DNA from: Plumapathes pennacea
Lineage: Eukaryota; Cnidaria; Anthozoa; Antipatharia; Myriopathidae
DNA: 64,000 bases
Direction of reading: 5' to 3'
NCBI GenBank assembly: GCA_964036295.1
Contig: OZ038470.1
Span: 4,699,001 to 4,763,000 of the forward strand
Positions within the stretch are counted from its first letter, which is position 1; each line of letters begins with the position of its first letter. Below the pieces are notes generated by a model that ran no database searches, had not been told where the DNA came from, and saw only the letters and a list, made by a program, of their open reading frames with translations. Below are positions 10,501-20,469 of this stretch, piece by piece. A program made the position numbers and the translations under genes.

Positions 10501-13500
10501 CTGAGCTCATAATACAAGTATTTGTCCCAACCATTCATTACAGAAGAAATGTATGAGTGAAGTAAGAATTGATAGGCCATTCAGCTTTCATCTACAATCC
10601 TGGACAAAATTGTTGGGACAGCAGACATGATTTGTGCCTGTCACACGACAATAACATCCCCCTCCCCCCTCCCATTTCAGTGTTGAAAAGCGGAGAACCA
10701 ACAAGACATGATGTATGTGTGTTGTCAAGTTCATGTCTTCTAATACTTAACAGTAACCCCAAGGCCCTCTTGTATTGTTTTATTTTTAAAATATCTAGTC
10801 TTGTAACACTTAACTGTATCTTTTTCCATAACACTTAACATTAATCTTTTGGGATTCTTAACACTTAATAGTAGCAAATTCAGGCCCATAACACTTAACA
10901 GTTTAACCCCATCTAGATCCTCTGATTTGACCAATAATGCTTGAGAGGAATTTGATGGATCATAACATTTGGTAATCCCTGGCTCTTGCACATCATTAGA
11001 TTCTCAAAGTTTCATAATCATTTGAACTCTATTTTGTCTGGTGGGTTGTTGTTTCCTTTTTATTTACTTGATATATTAAAAGTGAAACTCTGACTTACTG
11101 GTAGCTGACACTATTTGCACTGCAGTGTCATTTCCCAACTTATTTGTGCCAACACAAGTGTAAATTCCTGCATCTCCCATTTCAAACCCATTGAGTATCT
11201 GCAGCACCTTCTTGCATTCATTAAACTTGTACCTTGAAGAATTCTTCAGTGGCTGGCCATTAAAGAGCCAAGATACATGTGCAGCAGGGTTAGCCTTAAC
11301 TTCACATTTTATTTGAAGAGTTGCATCAACGGGCAAAGTCTGACTCAGACCATTCGTGATACGCACACTTGGAGGACCTGATAAATAGTGAAAAGAATAC
11401 CATCACAATACCTTCCTCACAATCTCAAGCTCTAACTCATTCCCAGGCTCTTTCATCTTCTAGCTCTCCTGCCCCAAAAGCCTGGGAATGAGGTTGCTCC
11501 AGCTCTTGTTTTTCATTATCAAAATTGAAAAAAAAAAAAAAAAAAAAAAAAAAGTGACAGCACAAAAATGCAACAGCTAAATTGCACTGTGTCCATATTC
11601 AAAATGTAACGGGACGGCGCGAGCGGTTTCGCCGTGAATAATTAAATAGGGATGCAGCAAGTGGACTGACAAAACACTTCAATGAAACAGATAAAAACAG
11701 TACCAAACCAGACACGTCAACCCTCCCGCATTATGCGTGAGTCTCACGCATAGCCACACCAATCTCACGCATACGCGCCATTTCTCACGGATCCCGTAAA
11801 ATTTCGAAATCTACTGTCTCACAAGATCCTAAAAAATTCATAAATTTATCATTGTGATAATTTCCTAAGTCCGGGGAGGGTAGGGTTAACCTGACTTTGA
11901 GATGCGAGAAGGGGGATAATTGAATTTTATGTTTATACAAAGGGAAGATGTACGAAAGTGAGGATTAATTAAAAAAGACGCAGGAAATCCAGTCCACGGA
12001 CTCTAAATTTCAGGATTTTCTATGGAGCATGTCCTCTCACCGCGGCTCACACTACTCCAACAGTTTCCTGAAAGCTCACGCATTCGGCGCTCCAAATTAC
12101 TGACACAACTAAAACCGATGCATTCCGTTGTTGTACTATTATGCTAAAATAATTAAAGCACTCGTTAAGCCCCATGCACACGAGCAAGTTTTCTATGACA
12201 AGTTTTCTGTGACAAATGATTTGCTCGTGTATACGGTCGAGCAATTTTCTTTTAACAAGTTTTTTGACAAATTTCGTTGTTTCTTTTCCTTCTGACTTGG
12301 AGTTCCGTGAACTTTTCGCGTGATCTCAAGGGTTCCAGTAAGAGGCTAATTGCATTTAATATGGCTAATTCAAAGACTTTGTTGTCAATGTTGGGGATGC
12401 CGCCATCTTGACCGTGCGAACACGCTCCCGAAATGAAGACATGTGACAAGTTTTCCTTGTCATAAAAAAGCTAGCACGCCAGCTTTTCAACAAATGCATT
12501 TGTCACAGAAAATTTGCCCACATTTTCTCATGTACACGAGCAAAAAAAACTTGTCACAGAAGACTTGTCATAGGAAACTTGCTCGTGTGCATGGGGCTTT
12601 AGAGAGTTCCGCAATCTGATCTTGAGACACCCTTTTTATGCGATTCCGTGCAGCGACAGGTTGTCAAAATCACGCATGCAATAAAAATAAAGCCGAACAG
12701 AAATTCTACACCCAACCCCTTGGCCGAGTGGGGCCCAGACCCCTCGCCCCTTGGCCGAGTGGGACCTAGGCCCTCGGCCTGAATCTCACGCATGGAATTT
12801 TTTTGGGGTTGACGTGTATGATATTATTTTTGTGACAGGGTCAGAGCGCTTATTTTTTTGTATTTCTATATTTCTGTTTCTATACTCTAAACCTGCAGTT
12901 AATTATTATCACTTGGAAGGTTCTAGAATGTTCTAGAGTATTGGGCAATGGAGCAGTTTCAGTTGTTTTAGCTTTGTTTCAGCACTTGCTAGGACCATAT
13001 TTGGATATGTTTAGTCACCATGGCTGTGTTTTCACGATGCAGTTTTTCTGGCTTAACATTCCTCACGCCGATTTGTCTACCGACCTGAGTAAGCGACTTA
13101 ACTAATTTGGGTGTTTTTACGAGCGGATGTGTGATATTTGATCCAAGTAATTTATGCATCCGAACTGAAAACACATCAATGATGGTGGACAACGGAGAAG
13201 CTTACAAGTATATTGCTCTTGTGTTCATTGCTGTTTTATCGCGCTTACTTTTTATTCGACGGAGGGAGAGGTTTCAGCGAAGGCTTAGGTTGCTAGCAAT
13301 AACCAGGAGAAGAAGAATTGAGGCTTCTGTCTTAGAACGACTTCAGTCGAAAAGGAGGGCTGTGATCGGTCGAAGGAGAAAAACAGCGTGGATTCTTGAA
13401 AGACCGCAATTTTGGTTTGAGCACATGGTACTAAACCAGTACGAAAATAACATATGGCGTGAACATTTTCGGATTTCAAGACAAACCTTTCGCCTTCTCT

Positions 13501-16500
13501 GCAATCTAGTTGCGCCGCATTTGGTGCGTCAGGATACAAACATGCGGCAAGCGATTCCAGTCGAAAAACGAGTAGCTGTTGCTCGAAGAAACCGCAAGTT
13601 TCAGATTTGACAGCTCCCGTCAAAAGTTTTAATTCAATGGACTCTCATTGGTGGAAACTAATTCCCGACAAACTTAAGTGACCTCGTTTGGTGGCTTAAA
13701 TATTTTGGCTTTTTACGTCAAATCTTTACCCGCTTAACTTTAAGCGAGTTGGAGAGGCAGCTGTTTTCATGAGGTTTCCGGAGATCACTCGCTAAGCGAC
13801 CAAAAAAACCCCTCGTGAAAACATGGCCCATGTGCTGGGAATTTCGTAATCACTAGCTATTACAAAGCCAGCACATGTAGCTCTTAGTCAGTGTTCGATC
13901 AGCTCTCTGTGGAGGAGGTTCACTCCTGGTTGTACTGTGCAAGACTTATGGAATTATAAGTTGTTAAGCGAGCATATTGGAGCACAAGCACTGTTACTCG
14001 TTTCCGTTTTAGTCCGTTTTACCTACCGTTTTAGTCTGTTTTACCTACCGTTTTAGTCCGTTTTAGACCATTTATACCGTTTTTACACACTGTTTGACTA
14101 TTAAACTTATTAATTATCACAATCCCATTCCCTAATGAATCTACAGGTAATCTTCTTATTTACCTTTACTGACACCCTCATCAGTGGGACAAACTTGTCG
14201 GCGTTGTCTGAGCCTTGGCAAAGTTTCAGCAGCTGAATAAAATAAACATACACAAGCAATAATGAAATAAATACAGAGCTGACTAAAGTTCGTTGAAGAT
14301 CTTAATGCAGGAATGATGTCCATCAAATAAAACTGCATTATCAAACTGGAGTGCCATTTGTGACTGTCTGAAACAGCCGGCAGAGGGAGGGAAAAAGGAT
14401 TGTGGGGTAATAAATTAAATGACATAAAATAAACGTGTCAATAATAGATCGGACAAAGAGCACTTAGCTAATGGAAAGTATTATCAACTGATCAGTATTT
14501 TAAACAATTAATTTACTATTCGTTTTATGCCAAGAACAGATCAGCGGGTGGCTTTTGAAAAATATTAATTATAATTGGAACATGCAGTGCACATGAGTGT
14601 AACTTGAAATAATTATTATCCTTGATGGAGTTGAGTAATAGGAGATACCTTGTCTTCGCACCACTAGACTTGTAATGACACACTAGCAGGCACAAAAAAT
14701 TTATTTAATTCAGTTTTGAAATAATGGATACAAATTAATTGTACTCATGCAGTGTTTACTCACAGGCGGCCCAGACTCCGGGGATCTGTCTGTCTGTCAC
14801 ACAGTGATGTTGCGTAACAGAAAATTATAAGGAAATTTATTATATGACTGTGACGTAGTTTTACCATATAAGGTCGGAACAGAGTGCCGGTACGGGAGCG
14901 TATTACACACTTCAAATCCGTATTACACTGTAGAAAACCGGTTTGACCGGTTTAGACGCGCGCGTATCACAAATGAATCAAAGATTTTTCTGAGTGCAAG
15001 GTAAAACGGTGCAACGAAAGTCTATGACTTTTCAGATACAAGACCCTTCCATCGAAAGAAACTGTTACTGGATAATTTGTCAAGGAATAGAAAGCACAGT
15101 TCAGTTGGTGGAAAGCGAACAATCGCCATGGACAAACGGCAGTTCTGATTTCGTAAAGTTTTCCGCACGATGCTGTCACTGTAAACACTACAAAATGATT
15201 TTCGCCGTGTACGAACACTGTTTTGAGTGGTTCCTTTGCGGGAAGGGGTCTTAAACTTTCTACAACCAGGCAGGAAATCGGTGAGTTGTTAATAATCTAT
15301 AACTTGACAACGTGTCGGCAGTAAAAATCCTAGTTGTGTTATGAAAGTTTCAGATTCTTCAACGTACACATTCGCTGGCTCTGTTCTTGTGTTTATTCCT
15401 TAACTACTCCGAGAGAGTAAAAACCCTGTTTTGAGTACAAAGCTGCTTGCTATTGAAGAACAAAAATGGTTAAAAGTTTAAACGAAGTGAGGGTGTATCG
15501 AAAACGAAGACCCCGAAAACGAAGACCCCAACAATAATAGCCAACAGCTTCACTAAGTGGCACTCTATTTCATACTGCTTGTTCAAGCTTTACGACGAGT
15601 GGCAAAAATTGCGGGGTCTTCGTTTTTTGGGTCTTCGTTTTCGATACACCCACCACCGAAAATCGAAAACGAAGACCCCGCAAATTTATGTTAATTTATT
15701 TTGGGGTCTTCGTTTTCTGGGTCTTAGGTCTTCGTTTTCGGGGTCTTAGTTTTCGATACACCCGCGAAGTGATCGATTTCAACCGCTCGAAGCACGTTTG
15801 TTCGCTGAATACTTATTCTGTCGAAGCAAGCATTTTCGTCTCCAGCACATTTATCTCAGCACATTTAATCTGAATTGAACTTCGATCATTTGGTGGCATA
15901 ACTTCTTTAATTTTCTCTGTCAAGATTTTTAAATCGATGACCGGATTGGAAGCTGTAAGTGAATCTTTGTGTAAATGAGTGTGCGCACATTTTGCCTGGG
16001 ATTGAAAGAAAACAGTTTTGCTCGAAGTCTCTGTTTTATGTTTGCTGAAATATATTTTATATAAAGGTAAAACTACGTCGCAGTCATATAATAAATCCCT
16101 CATTCGATGGTTTAGCGCGTAATACGGGCCGGTGTAGTGGGCAAAAATGCCCCCCCCCCCCCCCCCCAATATTTTGCCTCCCCGGGCATTTCATCCCAGG
16201 CGATAATGCCCTCCGGGCATTTCCGCCCAGGCAAAAATGCTCTAGCTAAAGTTTCCCCCCTGGGCTAAAATGCCCGGCGTTCAGAAAGGTCGTTTCAATA
16301 GTTGCTAGTAACTCTAGCCAAACAAGGATACTTAAATACAAACAAAGGCATATTCAAAAAGGTTTGCACAATACCAGGACTCTTCTAAGGCGTCATAAAA
16401 GAGAATTATTCAGTTGCGCCAAAATGTGACACCGATTCCGGACTTTCTTATCTTACTCCACAGGGAGCGTGCACCTTCCGTGACGCGCGTCACGCTGGTT

Positions 16501-18652
16501 GACCACGGTGTCTGTTTAACACCTCCTCAAACGAAAGGGGAGGGCCAATGGAGAGAAAAGAAAACACGCAAAAAAAAAAATTGAACTCAGGGGAGAGGGG
16601 GAAGGAGGGTACTACGCTCCTCACTTTTTTATATTCTTTCCCTTCCATTTTGAGAACTTTGAAATTCAGGTTTGCGGTTTGCTTTGAAACTTTTCTAAAA
16701 TAAATTGTGGGCTGTCTGCAATTTCTCTGTCATTGATTGTCTTGGCATTTCCGAGGGCAAAGCCTTTGTCATCTTCGACAGCAAATTTCAAATTGCTGTT
16801 TTGATGGTCTTTCGGGCAAGCTATTATTTAAAAAGTTTGTTCTTTTATTTTGTTTAATCATATTGTAACCAACACTGATCACCGTGTTGCGTTTAGTTAG
16901 TGATTACAATACAGTGCTTGTCTGAATCTATTGAGTCACAACTCAGATATCTTTGGAATATCCGTTTAGTACAATACTTGATTATTATTGTGAACTAGCC
17001 TTTCTTTATTGTTTCGCTTTTTTGTATAGCCTTTGTTCTACTGTATGACTGTACGTGTACTTTAGACTTGTGAAGGGGATTTCTGAGGTTCCTCGTGTGT
17101 TATGTTAGTGACCTGTGAGTTCGTTCTGCTCCGTGCCCTCGGCAAGCGTTACAAATGTGTGCCGTTTTGGACAATCTGGCTTTCGCCTATGATAATTCAA
17201 TTGTATCCGACATGATATGTCAAGTTACAATTGCTAATCAAAGTACAATAATCATATTAAGGGTCGCAACTTGTGCTTTTCCCACTTAACTGGAAATGTA
17301 TTTCAACAAAGACCAAATAAATATTTGTCGTTGTACTTAGAAACAAATGACTTCAATGACATTCTGTACAGGGTAAAGTTTGAACGTGAAATATTAACGT
17401 TTGGAGTACCTGTTTCTCGTCCACCACTGAATAATTAGTGTATCCGGCTGTCAAGTTACTAAACCCAATTGAAAAGGTAAAAGTGTACTATTAGAGGCAC
17501 AACGTGGGTAAGCTATTATTCGATACAGTATTAGTTGAAAAGTTCCCAGATCGCTGAACTGAAATGTCTTCCGAGAGAGACATCTCCGTCCGCCCACCTC
17601 ACCCCTCCGAAACAGTTCACCAAAGAGACCGCAGGTCACGCAGCACTTGACAGTATGAATTGATTACATCCAGATGTCTGGCTAGAGTTCACTGCTCTGA
17701 ATTTGATCGTTTTAGTATCGTATGTTTACGCACGGACGAGCTGCGCACGGATTTGTTGATCAGAATTACCTGTAACTCGAAATCGATGATTTTGCGAAGG
17801 GGGGGCATTTTTGCCCAGAGAGGGCCTTTTTGCCTGGGCAAAGACGCCCGGGAGGCATTTTTACCTGGGCAAAAAAGCCCGGGGAGGCATTTTTGCCAGG
17901 GGGGCAAAAAAGACTCTTACACCGGCATTTTACTCCGTTACTCGCATTTTTCCTCGCCCCGCGGCGGGGCTCGGAAAAATACGAGCAACTCGTAAAATAC
18001 CGGCCCGTATTACGCGCTAAACCATCGAATAAGATGTATGTATGGGGAAAAACAACGATCTGGATAAGTCGTAAGATTCTGAATGAATTAAAATAAAAGC
18101 AGATGTACCTGTTATTTGTGGCCTCTTGAGTCCCTTGTGTCGATTTCAAGCCGCTACGGCCAAGGGACTCAAGAGGCCACAAATAACAGGTACATTTGCT
18201 TTTATTTTAATTCATTCAGAATCTTACGACTTATCCAGATCGTTGCTTTTCCCCATACATTTCCTTATAATTTTCTGTTACGCAACATCACTGTGTGACA
18301 GACAGACAGATCCCCGGAGTCTGGGCCGCCTGTGGTTTACTTCGACAAATTGCGACATTAAAATGGAAATCTCTCGAACTGTGATTCAAATAAACTCACC
18401 CGTTTTGCGGCATGTTCTTAAGCATAGTGTCCTTAAATCCTGGCATGGGACGCATTTCCCAGACTTCGTTCCGCAATATTTGACAGCGACTTTCACAACA
18501 CGTTCGTTTGAGCACGAACAAGCAGTCAGCGTGGTACGAAGCACACACAAGCCAGTTTTCACCTCGCTCGCGGCACTGCAGTGAATCAGTGCGAGAAAAT
18601 TTACAACACAAAAGCAGTAGAAGGAAAAGCCGCTGAATTTCAATGCTGCCAT
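7169..18652 (-). CDS. Receptor copy A: SP, Cys-rich, Ig, Ig, EphR-like, TM, TIR
   Basis: Type I membrane receptor with a cytoplasmic TIR signalling domain, of the IL-1R/TLR-like class of cnidarians. Exons (minus): 18652-18400 start Met, signal peptide, Cys-rich; 14232-14164; 11377-11099 Ig1 (C...W...DAGIYTC); 10412-10083 Ig2 (C...DAGSYTC, no core Trp); 8946-8764 Cys-rich module with CPPGTYN; 8550-8350 transmembrane helix (VLVVVVLAVGL) and RRR stop-transfer; 7584-7169 TIR with box 1 YDVFVCYSSKD and box 2 RDFVAG. All six introns are GT-AG and phase 1; the sum is 1731 nt, 576 residues. Intron 1 was enlarged by a 3.57-kb transposon and a further composite insertion lies in intron 2. Ligand and adaptor (MyD88-like) are inferences from the family. 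Splicing was read by eye; frame closure and three-way conservation make it secure. Confidence 0.88.
8965..10082. other. Intron 4 of copy A (Ig2 to Cys-rich exon)
   Basis: No transposon with clear ends. At about 9707 the sequence TTTAACCCAGGAGGATAAA is the empty version of the site that carries the GGGCCCGG element in copies B and C. Weak simple C-run near 9955. Confidence 0.6.
10565..10990. repeat. Intron 3 of copy A: conserved block and AACACTTAAC motif array
   Basis: 10565-10690 is a block conserved in all three copies (GGCCATTCAGCTTTCATCT... to the C-rich CCCCCTCCC tract). Between 10735 and 10905 the motif TAACACTTAACAGT or close variants occurs about six times at irregular spacing; copies B and C carry fewer. 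No coding signal. Confidence 0.5.
11524..11552. repeat. Poly(A) tract
   Basis: A homopolymer A-run in intron 2 of copy A; copy C has one at 47772-47793 in the same position and copy B an A-rich tract at 29945-29998. Confidence 0.8.
11605..11710 (-). mobile_element. Inverted terminal piece of an LTR (composite insertion in copy A)
   Basis: Begins TGTAACGGGACGGCGCGAG and is the reverse complement of the right end of the solo LTR at 24798-25934 (which ends in CTCGCGCCGTCAGGTTACA). It stops at ...ACAGTACCAAACC, exactly the part that is missing from the related forward piece at 12831-14093. The LTR in copy A is therefore split and its end inverted. Confidence 0.65.
11712..12817. mobile_element. 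DNA element with ACACGTCAACCC termini, carrying a nested MITE
   Basis: Left end ACACGTCAACCCTCCCGCAT, right end GGGGTTGACGTGT, inverted; inner copies of TCTCACGCAT also face each other. It contains the Harbinger-type MITE 12168-12598 and a short direct repeat CCCTTGGCCGAGTGGG at about 12717 and 12749. No coding frame recognised. Confidence 0.6.
12168..12598. mobile_element. Harbinger-type MITE with TTA target duplication
   Basis: Ends AGCCCCATGCACACGAGCAA and its inverse TTGCTCGTGTGCATGGGGCT, flanked by TTA at 12165-12167 and 12599-12601. A 3-bp TTA duplication is typical of PIF/Harbinger elements. Inner copies of the CACAGAAAA / TTTTCTGTG motif are also inverted. 431 bp, non-coding. Confidence 0.8.
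13022..13828 (+). mobile_element. Harbinger-like DNA transposon remnant
   Basis: Inverted ends GGCTGTGTTTTCACGATG (left) and CTCGTGAAAACATGGCC (right), flanked by CAT at 13019-13021 and 13829-13831. The empty site is visible in the other LTR copy at 24981 (TAGTCGCCATGTGCTGG). It contains a truncated HARBI1-like transposase frame, so it is an internally deleted element. Confidence 0.75.
13107..13610 (+). pseudogene. HARBI1-like transposase, N-terminal fragment
   Basis: 167-residue frame. Residues from about 100 on match the N-terminal part of PIF/Harbinger transposases: a segment like RPQFWFEHMV, then WREHFRISRQTFRLLC, then RQDTNMRQAIPVEKRVAVA. The frame stops just before the catalytic DDE core would start, and the sequence after it holds no recognisable DDE residues, so this cannot be an active enzyme. 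The first 95 residues include a hydrophobic stretch (ALVFIAVLSRLLF) and Arg-rich sequence of unknown role. Confidence 0.75.
14164..14232 (-). CDS. Exon 2 of copy A (short, furin-like site)
   Basis: 69-nt phase-1 exon between TTTATTCAG and GTAAATA. It encodes a linker with RLRQRRQVCPTDEG; RQRR matches the minimal furin pattern R-x-(K/R)-R. The same exon with identical motif occurs at 30609-30677 (copy B) and 48715-48783 (copy C). Confidence 0.85.
15491..15763. mobile_element. MITE of the GGGTGTATCGAAAAC family (composite)
   Basis: Ends GGGTGTATCGAAAACGAAGA and TTTTCGATACACCC, inverted, with repeated GAAGACCCC/GGGGTCTTC inside and an internal end at 15651. Flanks ACGAAGTGA (15482-15490) and GCGAAGTGA (15764-15772) match in 8 of 9 bases, suggesting a 9-bp target duplication. 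A simpler copy is at 36738-36860. Confidence 0.7.
16133..16275. repeat. GGGCATTTTTGCC repeat cluster with C-run
   Basis: Repeated GGGCAAAAATGCC and GGGCATTT motifs in both orientations and a run of 17 C at 16151-16167. A facing cluster lies at 17803-17915. Both are inside the 3.57-kb transposon. Confidence 0.6.
16276..17800. other. Interior of the 3.57-kb element, no gene recognised
   Basis: Both strands carry only short frames without recognised domains. About 16930-17090 resembles 51880-52010 (TCTTTGGAATA.CCGTT.AGTACAATACTTG), an old shared repeat. Confidence 0.4.
18036..18261. repeat. Long hairpin next to the right transposon end
   Basis: Two arms of about 100 bp, 18036-18136 (ATGTATGTATGGGGAAAAAC ... 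AGTCCCTT) and 18161-18261, are near-perfect inverse copies around a 24-bp loop. Confidence 0.75.
18400..18652 (-). CDS. First coding exon of copy A
   Basis: ATG at 18652 followed by a hydrophobic core (SFYCFCVVNFLALIHC) typical of a signal peptide, then a Cys-rich segment ending RTCRKT and a GTGAGT donor after one base of the next codon. Identical in protein to copy B's exon 1. A second frame, shifted by one, is also open but lacks a signal peptide and would break the frame with exon 2. Confidence 0.85.
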
Positions 18653-19600
18653 TTCCGAGAAACGACTCGAGGTTGGAAACCCCCGTAGACGACAGGCAGC
18701 TGGCTTGAAAAGATCAACAGTTGCAGAAGAACCTTGTTTCTCGAACAGGGTTCGATGAGTTACGTGTAGTCCAAATGTTTAAACAGCACGAAAGAAATGA
18801 ACTTGCTCTTCCAGAAGATACCAACTAACTGTCGAACTCAAGTCAGGGCACATGGTTTCGGTTTACATCCTTTCCGGAAGGTGGTGCTTATGTAACCAGG
18901 TTAACAAAGCCTATGCTTTGTTTAATTTTAGAATTGATTTGTTACTCTGTTATTTTAAGTATGTAGGCGTGTTAGTTAATTTAGTAATATTGATTAATCA
19001 GGAAATGACCTCATATGAGTACATGCAGGTTTCTGCCCAACCTTTACTTAGTCGTGTCCTGATGTGTGGGTTTATGACTCGATTATTAGTTTTTTAGAGC
19101 CTTATTTGGCCTTTTTCTGTTTACTTATTTCCTGTTTTTAGCATATAAATTTAGACTCCGAGAAAATGTTTACAAATCGACCTTAACCGTTCAATATCGC
19201 GCTTTCACTTTCAGGTCATTGAACTGGAACCACCGAAGGCTTTCTACTTGGTTTTTCCTTTTTCTCTTTACTTGTACTGGGTTTGGCAACTTACGTAACG
19301 GACGAACTTAGGTCGGCCAGAAAAAGGTGTGATAAGCCGCTACAGCGGAATTGAACTCCGGCCAAATCAATTAAGTTCATGATGGGTCGCTGGGCGAAGC
19401 GACTGTAATGACCACCCGAAAACTAAAACAACACAAGGGTGAATGCGTATTTATAAAACCTCGCTAAGTTTCGTTAATCTTGATGATATAAACTTCAACA
19501 TCTTGTATCGCAATGAACTTTGAGCGTGGCATAAACTAGCCAGGAAAAAAAAAAAGCTGAACGGCCAGTGTTTGCTCAACCGTTTATATCGTCGTTTAAC
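18653..19600 (-). promoter_or_regulatory. Upstream region of copy A, conserved with copy B and partly C
   Basis: The 5' flank continues homologous to copy B (36121-37020) up to about 19400. A 110-bp block (19150-19260, GAGAAAATGTTTACAAATCG ... ACCACCGAAGGC) is kept in all three copies, including C at 50695-50790 although the DNA between it and exon 1 was replaced there. This makes it a candidate promoter or 5' UTR element; no TATA box could be fixed. Confidence 0.4.
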
Positions 19601-19844
19601 GGGCCCTCTCCTTCTTCTAGCTTAGGAAGGCCGATATTATTTCGTTCAGAAAGGGTCGACTCTCCGGAACTTGAGATAAGGCTCTGACTATAATAGGAGA
19701 AATTTTGAGCCTGAGGGTTTTCTGAACAAACTTGATAAAAAATGCCAGCGAATAAATTTCATTCATGGCTGAGGGTTTCCCGTTGCCGTAAGCAAGGAGT
19801 TTTAATTTAAAAATTGTTAAAAAGGTCTCGATACAGAATTGCAG

Positions 19845-20035
19845 GCATATTCTACCCAAGCAATATGCTGACAGACACGTAAATAGAGCTTACCCAAGAG
19901 GAACTGGAGCCAAAGTTACGGGTATATTCTACCCTAGCAATTAGGCTGTACCTCAGGTAAATAAAGCTTACCCAAGAGGATCTGGCGCCATAATTACAGA
20001 TATATTCTAGCCAAGCAATTAGGCTGGTACTACTG
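19845..20035. repeat. Minisatellite of about 80 bp, 2.5 units
   Basis: Units run from TATTCTACCCAAGCAAT to CTTACCCAAGAGG.. and repeat with about 85% similarity, in the spacer between units A and B. Confidence 0.65.
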
Positions 20036-20257
20036 ATATATAAATTTCCTGTCACCAGACCTTTTAACCTTTAGAAGCCTAATGTTGGCCCTATTTTCTG
20101 CTAGCGGACAGTTTCTCGTTTCTATATTTTTTATAAACTAGACGTAAAATGCTTTCTTGTGACAATATCTGCCAAGGCGTATCAAAAAATTCCCCGTCCC
20201 TTCAGTTCAAGAGCCTTAAACAGCAATTATACTTTTGTGGAACAAATACAATCATGG

Positions 20258-20400
20258 TCATTTTATTGTTTTCAAGTCCCACCCCCCCCCCCCCCCCCCA
20301 TTCAATGTTGGGTAGTTGAGCATGGTTCGGCTTGTAGCTGCACAGCGGACGAACATTGAATGGAGGGGAGGGGGAGGGACTTGAAAACAATAAAATATAA
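20258..20400. repeat. Small palindromic element with C-run
   Basis: ATTTTATTGTTTTCAAGTCCC at the left faces GGGACTTGAAAACAATAAAAT at the right, with inner ATTCAATGTT / AACATTGAAT. The left arm contains 19 C. Probably a MITE. Confidence 0.65.
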
Positions 20401-20469
20401 GGCCTCACAGGTTGTACGGATTTACATTGTGCTCCGGATGTGCGTAAGAGGAGAGTCCCAACGACTTTT

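Larger units (their letters stand above)
12831..14093 (+). mobile_element. Truncated LTR lacking an intron-like segment, hosting a Harbinger element
   Basis: Starts TGTGACAGGGTCAGAG like the solo LTR at 24798 and can be followed to TTTTTACACACTGTTT, where the LTR would continue GGTACTG. Compared with the other copy it lacks about 630 bp with an exact GT...AG boundary: here GAGCACAAG joins CACTGTTACTCG directly, whereas the other copy has AAG|GTACAA ... TTTCCTAG|CACTG between. The element 13022-13828 is inserted in it. Confidence 0.6.
14761..18334. mobile_element. 3.57-kb DNA transposon with perfect 76-bp inverted ends
   Basis: Left end 14761-14836 (CACAGGCGGCCCAGACTCCG...) and right end 18259-18334 are perfect inverted repeats, flanked by GTTTACT at 14754-14760 and 18335-18341. 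The unoccupied sequence TGCAGTGTGTTTACTTCG is seen at 35797 in copy B. It sits in intron 1 of copy A. The interior holds further facing repeats (14845-14875 with 16050-16090; 16095-16130 with 18002-18030), C/G-rich GGGCATTTTTGCC repeats, a MULE-like MITE and a hairpin. No transposase was recognised, so it looks non-autonomous; a 7-bp duplication does not assign a superfamily by itself. Confidence 0.85.

Noticed and set aside
15813-16169. 118-codon minus-strand frame in the 3.57-kb transposon
   Set aside because: Starts in a poly-C run giving poly-Gly and has no transposase motif.
18396-18611. Second Cys-rich minus-strand frame within exon 1 (also 35864-36163 and 49359-49574)
   Set aside because: It is exon 1 shifted by one base. 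It has no signal peptide and would not stay in frame with exon 2; its conservation follows from the conservation of exon 1.
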